From VXPW01 sp965115815 (GTDB lineage: Bacteria; Pseudomonadota; Alphaproteobacteria; TMED109), in NCBI GenBank assembly GCA_965115815.1, contig OZ220465.1:3286001-3350000 (forward strand): DNA of 64,000 nucleotides, read 5' to 3'. A program made the translations under genes and the position numbers. Positions 49,571 to 57,769 of the stretch are shown here, piece after piece (positions within the stretch are counted from its first letter, which is position 1; every line of letters starts with the position of its first letter). The notes beneath the pieces were generated by a model. That model saw nothing but the letters and a program-made list of their open reading frames with translations. It was not told the DNA's origin and made no database searches.

Positions 49571-49675
49571 TGGTGCGGGGGCAGACCAGAAGTCCTGAGA
49601 GTTTGTTCCTAAAGTCGAGCGGTCTTCCGGTGGTGTAGCCTGACCCCGTTGAATCCACCCAACGGGAGCCGATCC

Positions 49676-49825
49676 ATGGCCTGGAACGAGACCCATCAGA
49701 AGCGGTATCCGCGCCCACTGGATCGCTTCGAAACCGACGTGAGCGATGCGGAGTGGGCAGTGATTGCCCCGCTCCTTCCTCCGCCCTCCAAGATGGGACG
49801 GAGGCCGATCACCGACCCCCGGGAT
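49676..49825 (+). pseudogene. IS5/IS402-type transposase, N-terminal part (split by H1)
   Basis: 50 codons, MAWNETHQKRYPRPLDRFET, then VSDAEWAVIAPLLPPPSKMG and RRPITDPRD. It continues in frame at 52349-52441 (GFNALPFLLGTGCQWRALPK) once the Tn5-like element and one 9-bp target copy are removed. There it is cut by IS630 copy E3. Confidence 0.85.
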
Positions 49826-49857
49826 CTTTCAATAGCCCGTTGTTGACGCAATCTGGC

Positions 49858-52287
49858 TCATGTGCGGTTCCCTTCTGATTGGACGAATTCGAGTCCGGTC
49901 TTGAATTTCCGCCACGCCTGCCAGATTTTGGCAGTACCCGGAAGCGGCTGACGTTTGCTGGGCCGGAAGCCCGCCATGCGGGCGAGATCGACCACAAAGG
50001 TGCGGATGTCGGGCGGCTTCCCAGGCGGGGCACGGATGATGCGATAGTACCGGAGCCATCGGTAGAGAACCCCGATTTCGCGGTCGGTGAAGAACTCGAG
50101 GGCGGGGCGGTCGGGCTGATCGCGCGCGAGGCGCTCGAGGTCCATGACCCGCCATGCGGTGATGGCATCGAAAGCGAGGCACGTGCGCAGGTCGTCGGCG
50201 TCCTGCAGCTTGCGTTCTTCGATCCGGGCGCCGACCTTGAGGACCCGGAAGTACTCCTCGATGGTCCAGCGTGCCTCGTACCAGGCGACGATGCGTCGAG
50301 CGTGCTGGAGGTTGGCCTCGCCCTCGGTGGAGAGCAGCACCCCGTGGAGCGGATCGCGGCCCTTGGGCGGCCGGGCTTCCCGGACCGAGACGGCGAGCAC
50401 GGGCATCGGCGTCCGGTCGTCCCGGTTCTTCGGCGGCACGAGGTGGACGGCGGCGGCGCGGAGCTCGAGGATCACGGTGCGCTTGAGGCGCGGACGGGGT
50501 CCGCCGCAGGCGGCGAGGTGGACCGTCTTCGTTCCCAGAACCGGCTGCTCTGCCATGGCCTCCCACAGGTCCGCCACGGAGCCGTCGCTGCGGACCACCC
50601 GTCGCTGCCGGCCGCGGTCGGAGCGTACGAGGAGCCCGACGCCGCCGGCGCGCGCCTGTACGAACATTTCCCAGATGTCGCCTTCGCGGTCGCAGACCGT
50701 GACCACCCGGGTGTCGGGGCAGGCGGCGGCCAGCTGGCGGGCGCGTTCGAGTCCCTGAAGCCAGCGCACACTCTCCGGCTTGACCGCGTCGCGGTCCGGG
50801 GCTGCCGTGCCCTCGCGCTCGGTGGCGTCGCGGTCCGGGGCTGCCGTGCCCTCGCGCTCGGTGGCGTCGCGGTCCGGGGCTGCCGTGCCCTCGCGCTCGG
50901 TCGCGTCACGGTCCGGGGCTTCCGTGCCCTCGCGCTCGGTGGCGTCGCGGTCCGGGGCTTCCGTGCCCTCGCGCTGGGTGGCGTTGAGGTCGATCACGCC
51001 GAGCGGGCGGCGGCCCTCGGTCACCGCCAGCGTGAAATGGGCAAGGATTCCCCGGGTGCCCGAGCCCCCGCCTCCAAGGTTCACCAACCCTTTCGTCTTG
51101 CAGTGCCCGTTGTAATTCAGCGTCGTGGTGTCCTGCAGGGCGAGGACGACCCGCTCCTGCCGGCAGCGTTCGACCGTGGCTTCGGCGTGGGGATCGAGGA
51201 TGTGTTCCATCGTGACCCGGGCGCTGGACAACAGCCGGTACGCGGCCTTCTGCGCGGCGGCAGACGGGAAGATCACGGGCAGGGACGCGCCCGGAGCGTT
51301 CTCCCAAGCCCGGCCCATCGCCAGCACCCGCTGGCGCACGCGGCCGTCGGGATGCGAACCGCGGCCATACTCGATGTCGGCCCAGTCGGCGTTCCCGGGC
51401 CGCCACGGCTCCGACGTGGTACCGAGGACGGTGCCCCGCTCCCGAGACAGGACCTCTCGCCAGCCCTCGGCCAAGGGCCGGATCCACACCGCCTTCGGCG
51501 TGGTCGCACGGCCTCCCGGCGGCCGGCCCGAGGTCGGTTCGGCGCAGCGGCTCCACCCGGCCGCACGATAGCAGGTGCCGCGGTGCTCGGGTCCCACATA
51601 CGTGTAGACCGCCTGCGGCCGGGTCCCGTGCGCCGCCTTCCAGTCCGCGGCCAGGCGCGCCGTCGACCGGGCCAGCACGTGCGAGGCCAGCCGGGCGACC
51701 CGGACGCCGGGCAGCAGGAGAAAGCGGTGCTGCTGGACCAGCTGCACCAGATTCGCGGCTCGCGCCGTCGCCGACCAGCCGATGGCCGCGTCCCGGGCCG
51801 CCTGATGCCAGCCTGCGGCCGTATACCCGAGGCCGCCGAGACGGCCGTGGCGCGACGACACGACCCAGAAGTTGAGGACCTTCCCCGGCCGGTGCTTCCA
51901 ACCCTGCGGATGATGGGTCTCCATCATCTCGCGCCAGCGGCGCCGGTCCGGGGCCGCGCCCACCGGGACCAAGGTGACCTCCCCGAGATCCGCCAGCGTG
52001 CACGCCAGCTTCCGGTCCGGGTCGGTGCGCGCCACCTCGCCGCCCGGACGGCCCGGCGTGCGGCACGGACCCGGCCGCGCCGCGGGCAGCATGAACCCCG
52101 CCCGCTTTGCGATCCCGGGCAGAACCCCGCGCGCCTGGGACACGCAGGGCTGGCCCCGGGCGTTGCGCCAGTCCTCGCGTTCGCACAGCTCGCGCGCCAG
52201 CGCATGACGCGTCCGGCCGTCCTCGGCCGCCGCCGCCTTCAGCCACTCGACCGTGTCGGCGCGGAGATGTCGAAGTCCGACTTGCAT
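49858..52287 (-). CDS. DUF4338-Tn5-like fusion transposase
   Basis: 809 residues from ATG 52287 (MQVGLRHLRADTVEWLKAAA). Residues about 1-290 are DUF4338-like: RHALARELCEREDW, GWHQAARDAAIGWSA, LLPGVRVARLASHVLARSTA, then YRAAGWSRC. Residues about 310-400 are a Tn5-type DNA-binding domain (WADIEYGRGSHPDGRVRQRV, SAAAQKAAYRLLSSARVTME). The DDE core follows: VLALQDTTTLNYNG, VVTVCDREGDIWEMF and WTIEEYFRVLKVGARIEE. A tandem 13-residue repeat (DATEREGTxAPDR, five units) sits between the first two catalytic Asp residues. All catalytic positions are present, so it may be active. The DUF4338 part resembles DruA of Druantia; its role in transposition is unknown. Confidence 0.87.
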   Translation of the reverse strand: MQVGLRHLRADTVEWLKAAAAEDGRTRHALARELCEREDWRNARGQPCVSQARGVLPGIAKRAGFMLPAARPGPCRTPGRPGGEVARTDPDRKLACTLADLGEVTLVPVGAAPDRRRWREMMETHHPQGWKHRPGKVLNFWVVSSRHGRLGGLGYTAAGWHQAARDAAIGWSATARAANLVQLVQQHRFLLLPGVRVARLASHVLARSTARLAADWKAAHGTRPQAVYTYVGPEHRGTCYRAAGWSRCAEPTSGRPPGGRATTPKAVWIRPLAEGWREVLSRERGTVLGTTSEPWRPGNADWADIEYGRGSHPDGRVRQRVLAMGRAWENAPGASLPVIFPSAAAQKAAYRLLSSARVTMEHILDPHAEATVERCRQERVVLALQDTTTLNYNGHCKTKGLVNLGGGGSGTRGILAHFTLAVTEGRRPLGVIDLNATQREGTEAPDRDATEREGTEAPDRDATEREGTAAPDRDATEREGTAAPDRDATEREGTAAPDRDAVKPESVRWLQGLERARQLAAACPDTRVVTVCDREGDIWEMFVQARAGGVGLLVRSDRGRQRRVVRSDGSVADLWEAMAEQPVLGTKTVHLAACGGPRPRLKRTVILELRAAAVHLVPPKNRDDRTPMPVLAVSVREARPPKGRDPLHGVLLSTEGEANLQHARRIVAWYEARWTIEEYFRVLKVGARIEERKLQDADDLRTCLAFDAITAWRVMDLERLARDQPDRPALEFFTDREIGVLYRWLRYYRIIRAPPGKPPDIRTFVVDLARMAGFRPSKRQPLPGTAKIWQAWRKFKTGLEFVQSEGNRT
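50786..50980 (-). repeat. Five 39-bp tandem repeats in the Tn5-like transposase
   Basis: Five in-frame 39-bp units encoding DATEREGTEAPDR or DATEREGTAAPDR, differing at only a few positions. The truncated copy H2 ends before this region, so variation between copies cannot be judged here. Confidence 0.95.
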
Positions 52288-52348
52288 GCCGTCACCATGA
52301 CGGACGGACCGACGCACGTCAAGTGTGGCGGCATGAAAGCCCCGGGAT

Positions 52349-52441
52349 GGGTTCAACGCCCTCCCGTTCCTGCTGGGAACCGGATGCCAATGGCGTGCGC
52401 TTCCGAAAGGTTTCCGCTGTTTTGGCACCGTTCCGAACGAC
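52349..52441 (+). pseudogene. IS5/IS402-type transposase, middle part
   Basis: 31 codons continuing the frame of 49676-49825 (LPFLLGTGCQWRALPKGFPL), cut by IS630 copy E3. The catalytic region is absent. Confidence 0.82.
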
Positions 52442-52443
52442 TA

Positions 52444-53566
52444 GTAGTGCGGAATCATTGGATTGATGGGTATAGAGACTTCAGTTTCACCCGGGCGTCT
52501 GCCGTCGTGAACCGCCAATCGACGGTGCCGCCGGCCGCGTTGCGGCGCTTGACCCACGCCGCGGTCTCCCGCAGCATGGTGGCGCGGTCGGGAATGCGTC
52601 GTCGAAGGCACTGTCGCGACCACGCGCCGATTTCGATCTCGGCCATGGTGAGCCAGCTTCCGTGCTTCGGTGTGTACCGAAACTCGAACCGCTTTCGCAC
52701 TCGCATGGCCTCCCGGGGTGCAAAGGCTTCATACAACGATGCGGGGCCGTGCGTGTTCCGGTGGTCCATGACCCGTACGATCTTCTTTCCGGGGAAGTGA
52801 TCATCCGCGAGTTCCCGGATGAACTGCGCCCAGTCCCGCGCCGTGCGGCGGTCGGTGACCTTCACCGTACGCCAGTTTTCATTGGGCGCGAACGCCAGGA
52901 AGAGATTGGCCGTGCCGTTTCGCTCGTATTCGTAGTCGACGATTTCCGGCTGCCCGGGCCGCACGGGGCGGGGAAGGCGAATTTCCTTCGTCTGCTGCCG
53001 GCTGGTCTCATCCATGCAGACCAAAACCTCGTTTTCGGCAAAATCCCGCTGATACGTGTCCAGCACCTCCTCCATCGCCGCCACGAACGGCGCGTTGCGA
53101 CTCGGGGGAATGCACCAGTACTGCTTCAGCCAAGGCTTGATCTCCTTTTTTTAGAGTCCTCCGTACCGTTTCTTTCGAGATGCTCTCGACGATCTCCATC
53201 TCCATCCGACGACCGGCCAGCAGCTTCAGTGTCCAGCGGACACAACCTTCGGGCGGGGAAGAACAGGCCAGAGCCACCAGCTTCGCCTCCTTCGCCCCGT
53301 CCAGGAGTTTCGGTCGGCGGTTCTCCTGCTCCCGACGGCGGAGGGAGGCCTCCAGACCCTCCAGAACACAGCGCTTGCGCAGGCGTTCGACCGTCGAAGC
53401 GCCGATACCCAGGCCGCGCGCGATGTCGACATCCCGGAGTTTGCCGCCGTCGCGCCCCTCGTCTGCCATCAGCAGAATCTGCGCCCGACGACGACGCCAG
53501 GCGGCTCCGGTCCCGTCGACGATCGCCTGGAGTTCCCGGCGCTCCGACGCCGAAAGGCGCACTCGA
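52444..53566 (-). mobile_element. IS630-family element E3, 5' end lost
   Basis: The left inverted end (GTAGTGCGGAA) follows TA at 52442-52443. The element stops at 53566 inside the transposase N-terminus, where the group II intron hairpin begins. Leader, start codon and right inverted repeat are missing. Confidence 0.9.
52455..53566 (-). pseudogene. IS630 transposase, both halves, 5'-truncated
   Basis: The catalytic ORF (52455-53084; CMDETSRQQT, VRVMDHRNTH, GSWLTMAEIEIGAW) and the upstream ORF (from 53008) overlap at the conserved A7 run as in E1 and E2. In the second catalytic motif, His replaces Asn (MDH for MDN). The upstream ORF lacks its first residues, opening at RVRLSASERRELQAIVDG directly after intron sequence. 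Confidence 0.85.
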
Positions 53567-53604
53567 GCCGGGTAGGAGGGGTCGTTGCCGAGCCCCTCCC
53601 CCCA

Positions 53605-54332
53605 GTTACGGTAGGAATGCGCATTACTGCGCACCCCCCGCGCAGATCCGGACATGGACGTTAATCCATCCGGCTCCTACCTCGGGTGCTGGACGGCAAA
53701 CCGCGGATCCGGCCATGGGCGGCGGAGGATTGCGCGCGACCCAGAACTCTCGGTCCTGCGCTCCCGTCGCTTCCGGTCGAACCTTGCGGCGTTCCGTATC
53801 CGGTCCGCCGCCTGAGGCACGCTTGCCCGACACTGCGTTCGGCGCGTGCTTTGGCGTCCCGAATTCCCCTTGGTTGGGGCCCTTTCCTCCAGCAACTCCG
53901 CAGGAGCTGACGCTCCCTTGTTCGCCGCCTTCCCAGGTCGTACGGCCCCATCCGACTTCTTCAAGCCGTTCGTCATAGGCTTCGGGTTTCTCCTTCCCTA
54001 CGCGGTCCCGCCACGATCGGCGGGACCGCTTGAAGATCTCCCAGGGTCCCAACCGAAGACGTACGGACGTGTAGGGGTTCTCGGACACCGCGGGGCTCGC
54101 CGGCATCTCACCCAATCGATGCCTGCGATGGTGCCTTCGGCCGATCGGAAAACCTCGGCACCCCGGATCATCGTATTTTCGGTGCTCATTAGCCCCACCC
54201 ATCCGCGCCGCTACCGACGCTTCGCCTGCCCCCTCGCGGGAACCGACGCACGGCTCGCGGAGAAACGCGGTTTGGGTACTCCTTCGTTCCAGGGGACTCT
54301 CACCCCCTGTCTTCTGCCAGTTCGCCTAGCAC
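53605..54332 (-). mobile_element. ORF-deleted group II intron G1-delta-2 (728 nt)
   Basis: 5' end GTGCTAGGCGAACTGGC at 54332 and 3' end CCGTAAC at 53605. Same 5' and 3' structured regions as the 1916-nt G1, with 1188 nt (396 codons) of the RT gene missing in frame. Confidence 0.88.
53677..53976 (-). CDS. 99-residue remnant ORF of the deleted intron
   Basis: The first 60 or so residues of the G1 maturase (MTNGLKKSDGAVRPGKAANK ... VPQAADRIR) joined directly to its last 37 (ARFDRKRRERR ... RRPWPDPRFAVQHPR). All RT motifs and domain X are gone. The same 99-codon ORF is open at 61984-62283 and, 5'-shortened, at 18819-19106. Whether the basic peptide is made or useful is unknown. Confidence 0.55.
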   Translation of the reverse strand: MTNGLKKSDGAVRPGKAANKGASAPAELLEERAPTKGNSGRQSTRRTQCRASVPQAADRIRNAARFDRKRRERRTESSGSRAILRRPWPDPRFAVQHPR

Positions 54333-54334
54333 AC

Positions 54335-56250
54335 GTTACGGTAGGAATGCGCATTGCTGCGCACCCCCCGCACAGATCCGGACATGGACGTTAATCCATC
54401 CGGCTCCTACCTCGAGTGCTTGACGGCAAACCGCTGGTCCGGCCATGGGTGGCGGATGGTTGCGCGCGGCCAAAGAATTTTGGTCATGCGCTCCAGCCGC
54501 TTCCAGTCGAAACGGTGGCGCTGGGAGCGGCGGCGTATCGCCCGCATCCATAGGCGTTGCAGCCTTTGGCGGAACGTGCGCAGCCACCGGGTCGCTCCCG
54601 GGACGGCGTAGTCGTTGAGCCAGCCTTGACAGACCCGCCCTAGCCACGTGCCGACCTCCCATAGGTCGTAGTGCCATCGTTTGCGAAGCACCACCCCGAT
54701 GCGCGTCAAGGTCCTTGTGACCCGTTTTGCGATCGGCTTGCGCCCAAGCCTGAAGTGTCCGGCCCGGGTCTTCGTGCAGAAGTGCCTGAAGCCCAAGAAG
54801 TCGAACGTCTCCGGCTTGCCCGCCCCGCGCTTCCGGCGGTTCGCCGTGGCGAACCGGCCGAACTCGACCAGACGGGTTTTGTCCGGATGGAGGCCGAGCC
54901 CAAAGCGCTCCAGCCTCTCCCGAACGTCGCGAAGGTAGTGCTCCGCATCCCGCTTGTACTGAAACCCGACCACGATATCGTCCGCATAGCGGACCATGAT
55001 CGCTTGACCGCCCGGAACCTTCGGACGCCATGCCTTGTGAAACCACAGATCCAACCCGTAGTGCAGGAACACGTTCGCCAGGCAGGGGCTGACCATCGCA
55101 CCCTGCGGCGAGCCCACCCCGGTGTCGCTCCATGATCCGTCGGTCATGACGCCAGCGTTCAGCCATTTGTGGATCAGCCGGATCACCCGCCTGTCGCCCA
55201 TGCGGTGCTCCAGGAACTTGATCAACCAATCCCTCGGGATGGTGTCGAAGAATGCCCGGATATCTGCATCGACAATCCAGTTGACCTTGCGCCGCTCGAT
55301 CCCGAACGCCAGGGCGTCGAGAGCGTCATGCGCCCCTCGGCCCGGTCGGAACCCGTAGCTGAAGCCCAGGAACTCCACCTCAAAGATCGGTGTCAGGATC
55401 ACATCCACAACTGCCTTCTGGACGATCTTGTCCTCCAGTGCAGCAATCCCGAGCGGTCGTGTCCCGCCGTCCGGCTTGGGTATCTCAACCCGCCGAACCG
55501 GCGACGCCCGGTACGCTCCTCCACGGTGCAGGCGCGAGTGCACGTCGAGCCAACGCTCGTCCAGATCTTCGCCATAGGCCTCCCACGTCACGCCGTCGAC
55601 TCCGGCCGCGGCTTCCTTCTTCAGGCCGAGCCAGGCCGACCGGAGCACCTCCGGCGTGATGTGGTGAAAGAGTGCAGTACGACGCTCCTTCGGGTTCCTC
55701 TCTACAGCTTTCCGTATCCGGTCCGCCGCCTGTGGCACGCGTGCCCGACCCTGCGTTCGGCGCGTGCTTTGGTGTCCCGGATTCCTCTTGGTTGGGGCCC
55801 TTTCCTCCGGCAACTCCGCAGGAGCTGACGCTCCCTTGTTCGCCGCCTTCCCAGGTCGTACGGCCCCATCCGACTTCTTCAAACCGTTCGTCATAGGCTT
55901 CGGTTTTCTCCTTCCCTACTCGGTCCCGCCTCGACCGGCGGGACAGCTTGAAGATCTCCCAGGGTCCCAACAGAAGACGTACGGACGTGTATGGGTTCTC
56001 GGACACCGCGGGGCTCGCCGGCATCTCACCAAATCGATGCCTGCGATGGTGCCTTCGGCCGATCTGAAAACCTCGGCACCCCGGATCATCGTCTTTTCGG
56101 TGCTCATTAGCCCCACCCATCCGCACCGCTGCCGACGCTTCGCCTGCCCCCTCACGGGAGCCGACGCACGGCTCGCGGAGAAACGCGGTTTGGTTACTCC
56201 TTCGTTCCAGGGGACTTTCACCCCCTGTCTTCTGCCAGTTCGCCTGGCAC
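54335..56250 (-). mobile_element. Group II intron G1a (full length, 1916 nt)
   Basis: 5' end GTGCCAGGCGAACTGGC at 56250, next to G2a domain V; 3' end CCGTAAC at 54335. Domain V-like GAGCCGGATG ... CATGTCCGGATC with the AGC triad, then a terminal hairpin TGCGCA-GCAA-TGCGCA. Exactly the same length as G1b. Confidence 0.88.
54407..55894 (-). CDS. ltrA: Group II intron reverse transcriptase/maturase (G1a)
   Basis: 495 residues. RT blocks: VRRVEIPKPDGGTRPLGIAA, FSYGFRPGRGAHDALDAL, VNWIVDADIRAFFDTIPRDW, GSPQGAMVSPCLANVFLHYG, the catalytic VRYADDIVVGF, and FDFLGFRHFCTKTR. Domain X (maturase) follows with WLGRVCQGWLNDYAVPG. There is no HNH endonuclease domain, so mobility would use nicks or replication forks. 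Compared with G1b, the domain X motif has NDYAVPG in place of NYYAVPG and the SPCLAN block has Cys for Tyr, so this copy may be weakened. It should bind its own intron RNA for splicing and reverse splicing. Confidence 0.93.
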   Translation of the reverse strand: MTNGLKKSDGAVRPGKAANKGASAPAELPEERAPTKRNPGHQSTRRTQGRARVPQAADRIRKAVERNPKERRTALFHHITPEVLRSAWLGLKKEAAAGVDGVTWEAYGEDLDERWLDVHSRLHRGGAYRASPVRRVEIPKPDGGTRPLGIAALEDKIVQKAVVDVILTPIFEVEFLGFSYGFRPGRGAHDALDALAFGIERRKVNWIVDADIRAFFDTIPRDWLIKFLEHRMGDRRVIRLIHKWLNAGVMTDGSWSDTGVGSPQGAMVSPCLANVFLHYGLDLWFHKAWRPKVPGGQAIMVRYADDIVVGFQYKRDAEHYLRDVRERLERFGLGLHPDKTRLVEFGRFATANRRKRGAGKPETFDFLGFRHFCTKTRAGHFRLGRKPIAKRVTRTLTRIGVVLRKRWHYDLWEVGTWLGRVCQGWLNDYAVPGATRWLRTFRQRLQRLWMRAIRRRSQRHRFDWKRLERMTKILWPRATIRHPWPDQRFAVKHSR

Positions 56251-56306
56251 ACCCGATCCGGACGTGCCCGCATTAGGGCATCCGGTTCCTTACAGGACAG
56301 GTTCGC

Positions 56307-57166
56307 TCAAGCGGCCCCGTATCCGTGCACGATCTTGGCCGCAGGCAGGGGCAAGCGGCGGAGCAGCGCGGTCATCTGGTCCCAGTTCACCCGGGCCGAA
56401 CGACTGCGCCGCGACAACCACTTTCGCCAGATTCGGATCACCTGGTAGCGGAAGCTGGCAATTCGGACACTGTTCCCGCTCCGGCCGTAGTAGGCGCAGT
56501 GGCCTCGTAGGACCCGAGCGAGATCGTTGCGCTGGTAGAGCAAGGGCGCGTGTCGATGCCGTCGGCACCATTCCCGCACCGCTTGCAGCGCCCGCGCCAG
56601 GCGCCCCTTGGCCGTGTGCTGGCGCAGCACCGCATACTTCCATCTCGACCGCACCCAAACATGGGTGAAGCCCAGGAAGTCGAAGGTGACGCCCGCTCCC
56701 GGATCCGGGGGCAGCTTGGCCCGAAAGTCAACGGATCGTGTCTTCTCTGCGTGCAGCTTCAGCCCAAACCGGGCCAAGCGCTGGCCGAGGACGGCCAGCA
56801 CCCGCTCGCAGTCCCGCTGATGCTCGAAGAGCAACACGAAATCGTCCGCATACCGCACCCGTTGGCACCGACCCCGGAGGCGGGGCTGAGGTCTTCCAAG
56901 TTGGCCTCCAGGTTCTTCTCGTAGTCGGCCGCGGTCACGCCGTCGATCCCGGCGGCCCCGTCCTTCCGGGTGCGACGCCAAGCCCCCCGCATCCACTCCC
57001 CGTCGATCAGGTGGTGCACCGAGGTGAACACCCGATCCGGGTGCTTCCTCGCCTGCGCGGCTATCCACTGTGGTTTCGTCGACGTGTTGGCAGATCTCAG
57101 TGTCTCTCCCATCGTTTCCCTCCAGTGGTTCTGTTCCTGCAGCACGCCCCTTCCCTCCAGCGGCAC
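56307..57166 (-). pseudogene. Group II intron RT/maturase (G2a), internally deleted
   Basis: N-terminus MPLEGRGVLQEQNHWRETMG is intact to NLEANLEDL. About 515 bp are then missing relative to G2b, and the frame shifts into PRLRGRCQRVRYADDFVLLF and the C-terminus. The RT fingers and the first catalytic Asp are lost. Confidence 0.9.
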
Positions 57167-57769
57167 CCGGTGGACCCGGTTCCCCGCCTTCTGCGGTACT
57201 ATGAGCGTGCTACGACTTCCTGTCCCCGCGTGCCCTTCGGCTCATGGGTTTCGCCAGCCGGGTCCGCACGATGCCTGCAAGTTTCGTGTCCGCTCGCGCG
57301 CTCCCGCCGCCGTGCAGGCACAGCGGCCGGCCGGGGTCTTGATTGATCACGCTGGCTATTTACCCTCTCCAGCGGTCATTCCTGCGGGCAGGAACAGGAT
57401 CTCCCAGGTTCCCTGGCAAGCCCTCCCGCGGCTTTGCGTCGTTCTCTGACCCCGGACGGTCCGTTGCGCCTTGCCCATGCATGCGGCACTCCGGTGCGGC
57501 CCCCACTGCTCGAAAGATGAAGGCACCGTCATTGAGGATTACGAGGCTCCATAGCGACGCTTCGCCGCCCGCTGTGTCCGCTTCACGACGTGCGTTACCG
57601 CACGCCATGCCACACTCGCTCCCGGCTGGCGGGCTCACCTTTGCCGGGCGGGGGTCGAACCCGCAGGCTTGCGACGAAAGGTTTCAGCCTACGTCATGGC
57701 TTCCTCCCCTCCAGGGCTTGGCCTGGCGCAAGCCGGGTAGGAGGGGTCGTTGCCGAGCCCCTCCCCCCA

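Larger units (their letters stand above)
49826..52339 (-). mobile_element. Tn5-like (IS4-superfamily) element H1 carrying a DUF4338-fused transposase
   Basis: 2514 bp with ends CTTTCA and TGAAAG (partial inverted similarity inside: TTGACG) and perfect 9-bp direct repeats CCCCGGGAT at 49817-49825 and 52340-52348. Nine bp is the duplication made by Tn5/IS50-type transposases. Confidence 0.93.
53567..57731 (-). mobile_element. Group II intron G2a with two internal G1 introns
   Basis: Read on the minus strand from 57731. The 5' part of G2 and a deleted RT gene lead to domain V (34 nt, 56255-56288; GAACCGGATGCCC, loop, GGGCACGTCCGGATC). Full-length G1a (54335-56250) follows, then GT and ORF-deleted G1-delta-2 (53605-54332). 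The G2 terminal hairpin (53567-53604; GGAGGGG / CCCCTCC with a TA bulge before CCC) ends the unit and abuts IS630 sequence. The hairpin fits a domain VI with branch-point A. Confidence 0.85.

Noticed and set aside
50786..50980. Possible CRISPR array (five 39-bp repeats)
   Set aside because: The repeats are directly adjacent without spacers and are in frame within the transposase coding region.
53567..53604. Rho-independent terminator
   Set aside because: The hairpin has no T-tract on either strand and recurs at the same place relative to the introns, so an intron domain is the better reading.
57640..57672. tRNA gene
   Set aside because: Only a T-arm-like stem is present. No D-arm, anticodon arm or matching acceptor stem could be found, and it recurs in each intron copy.
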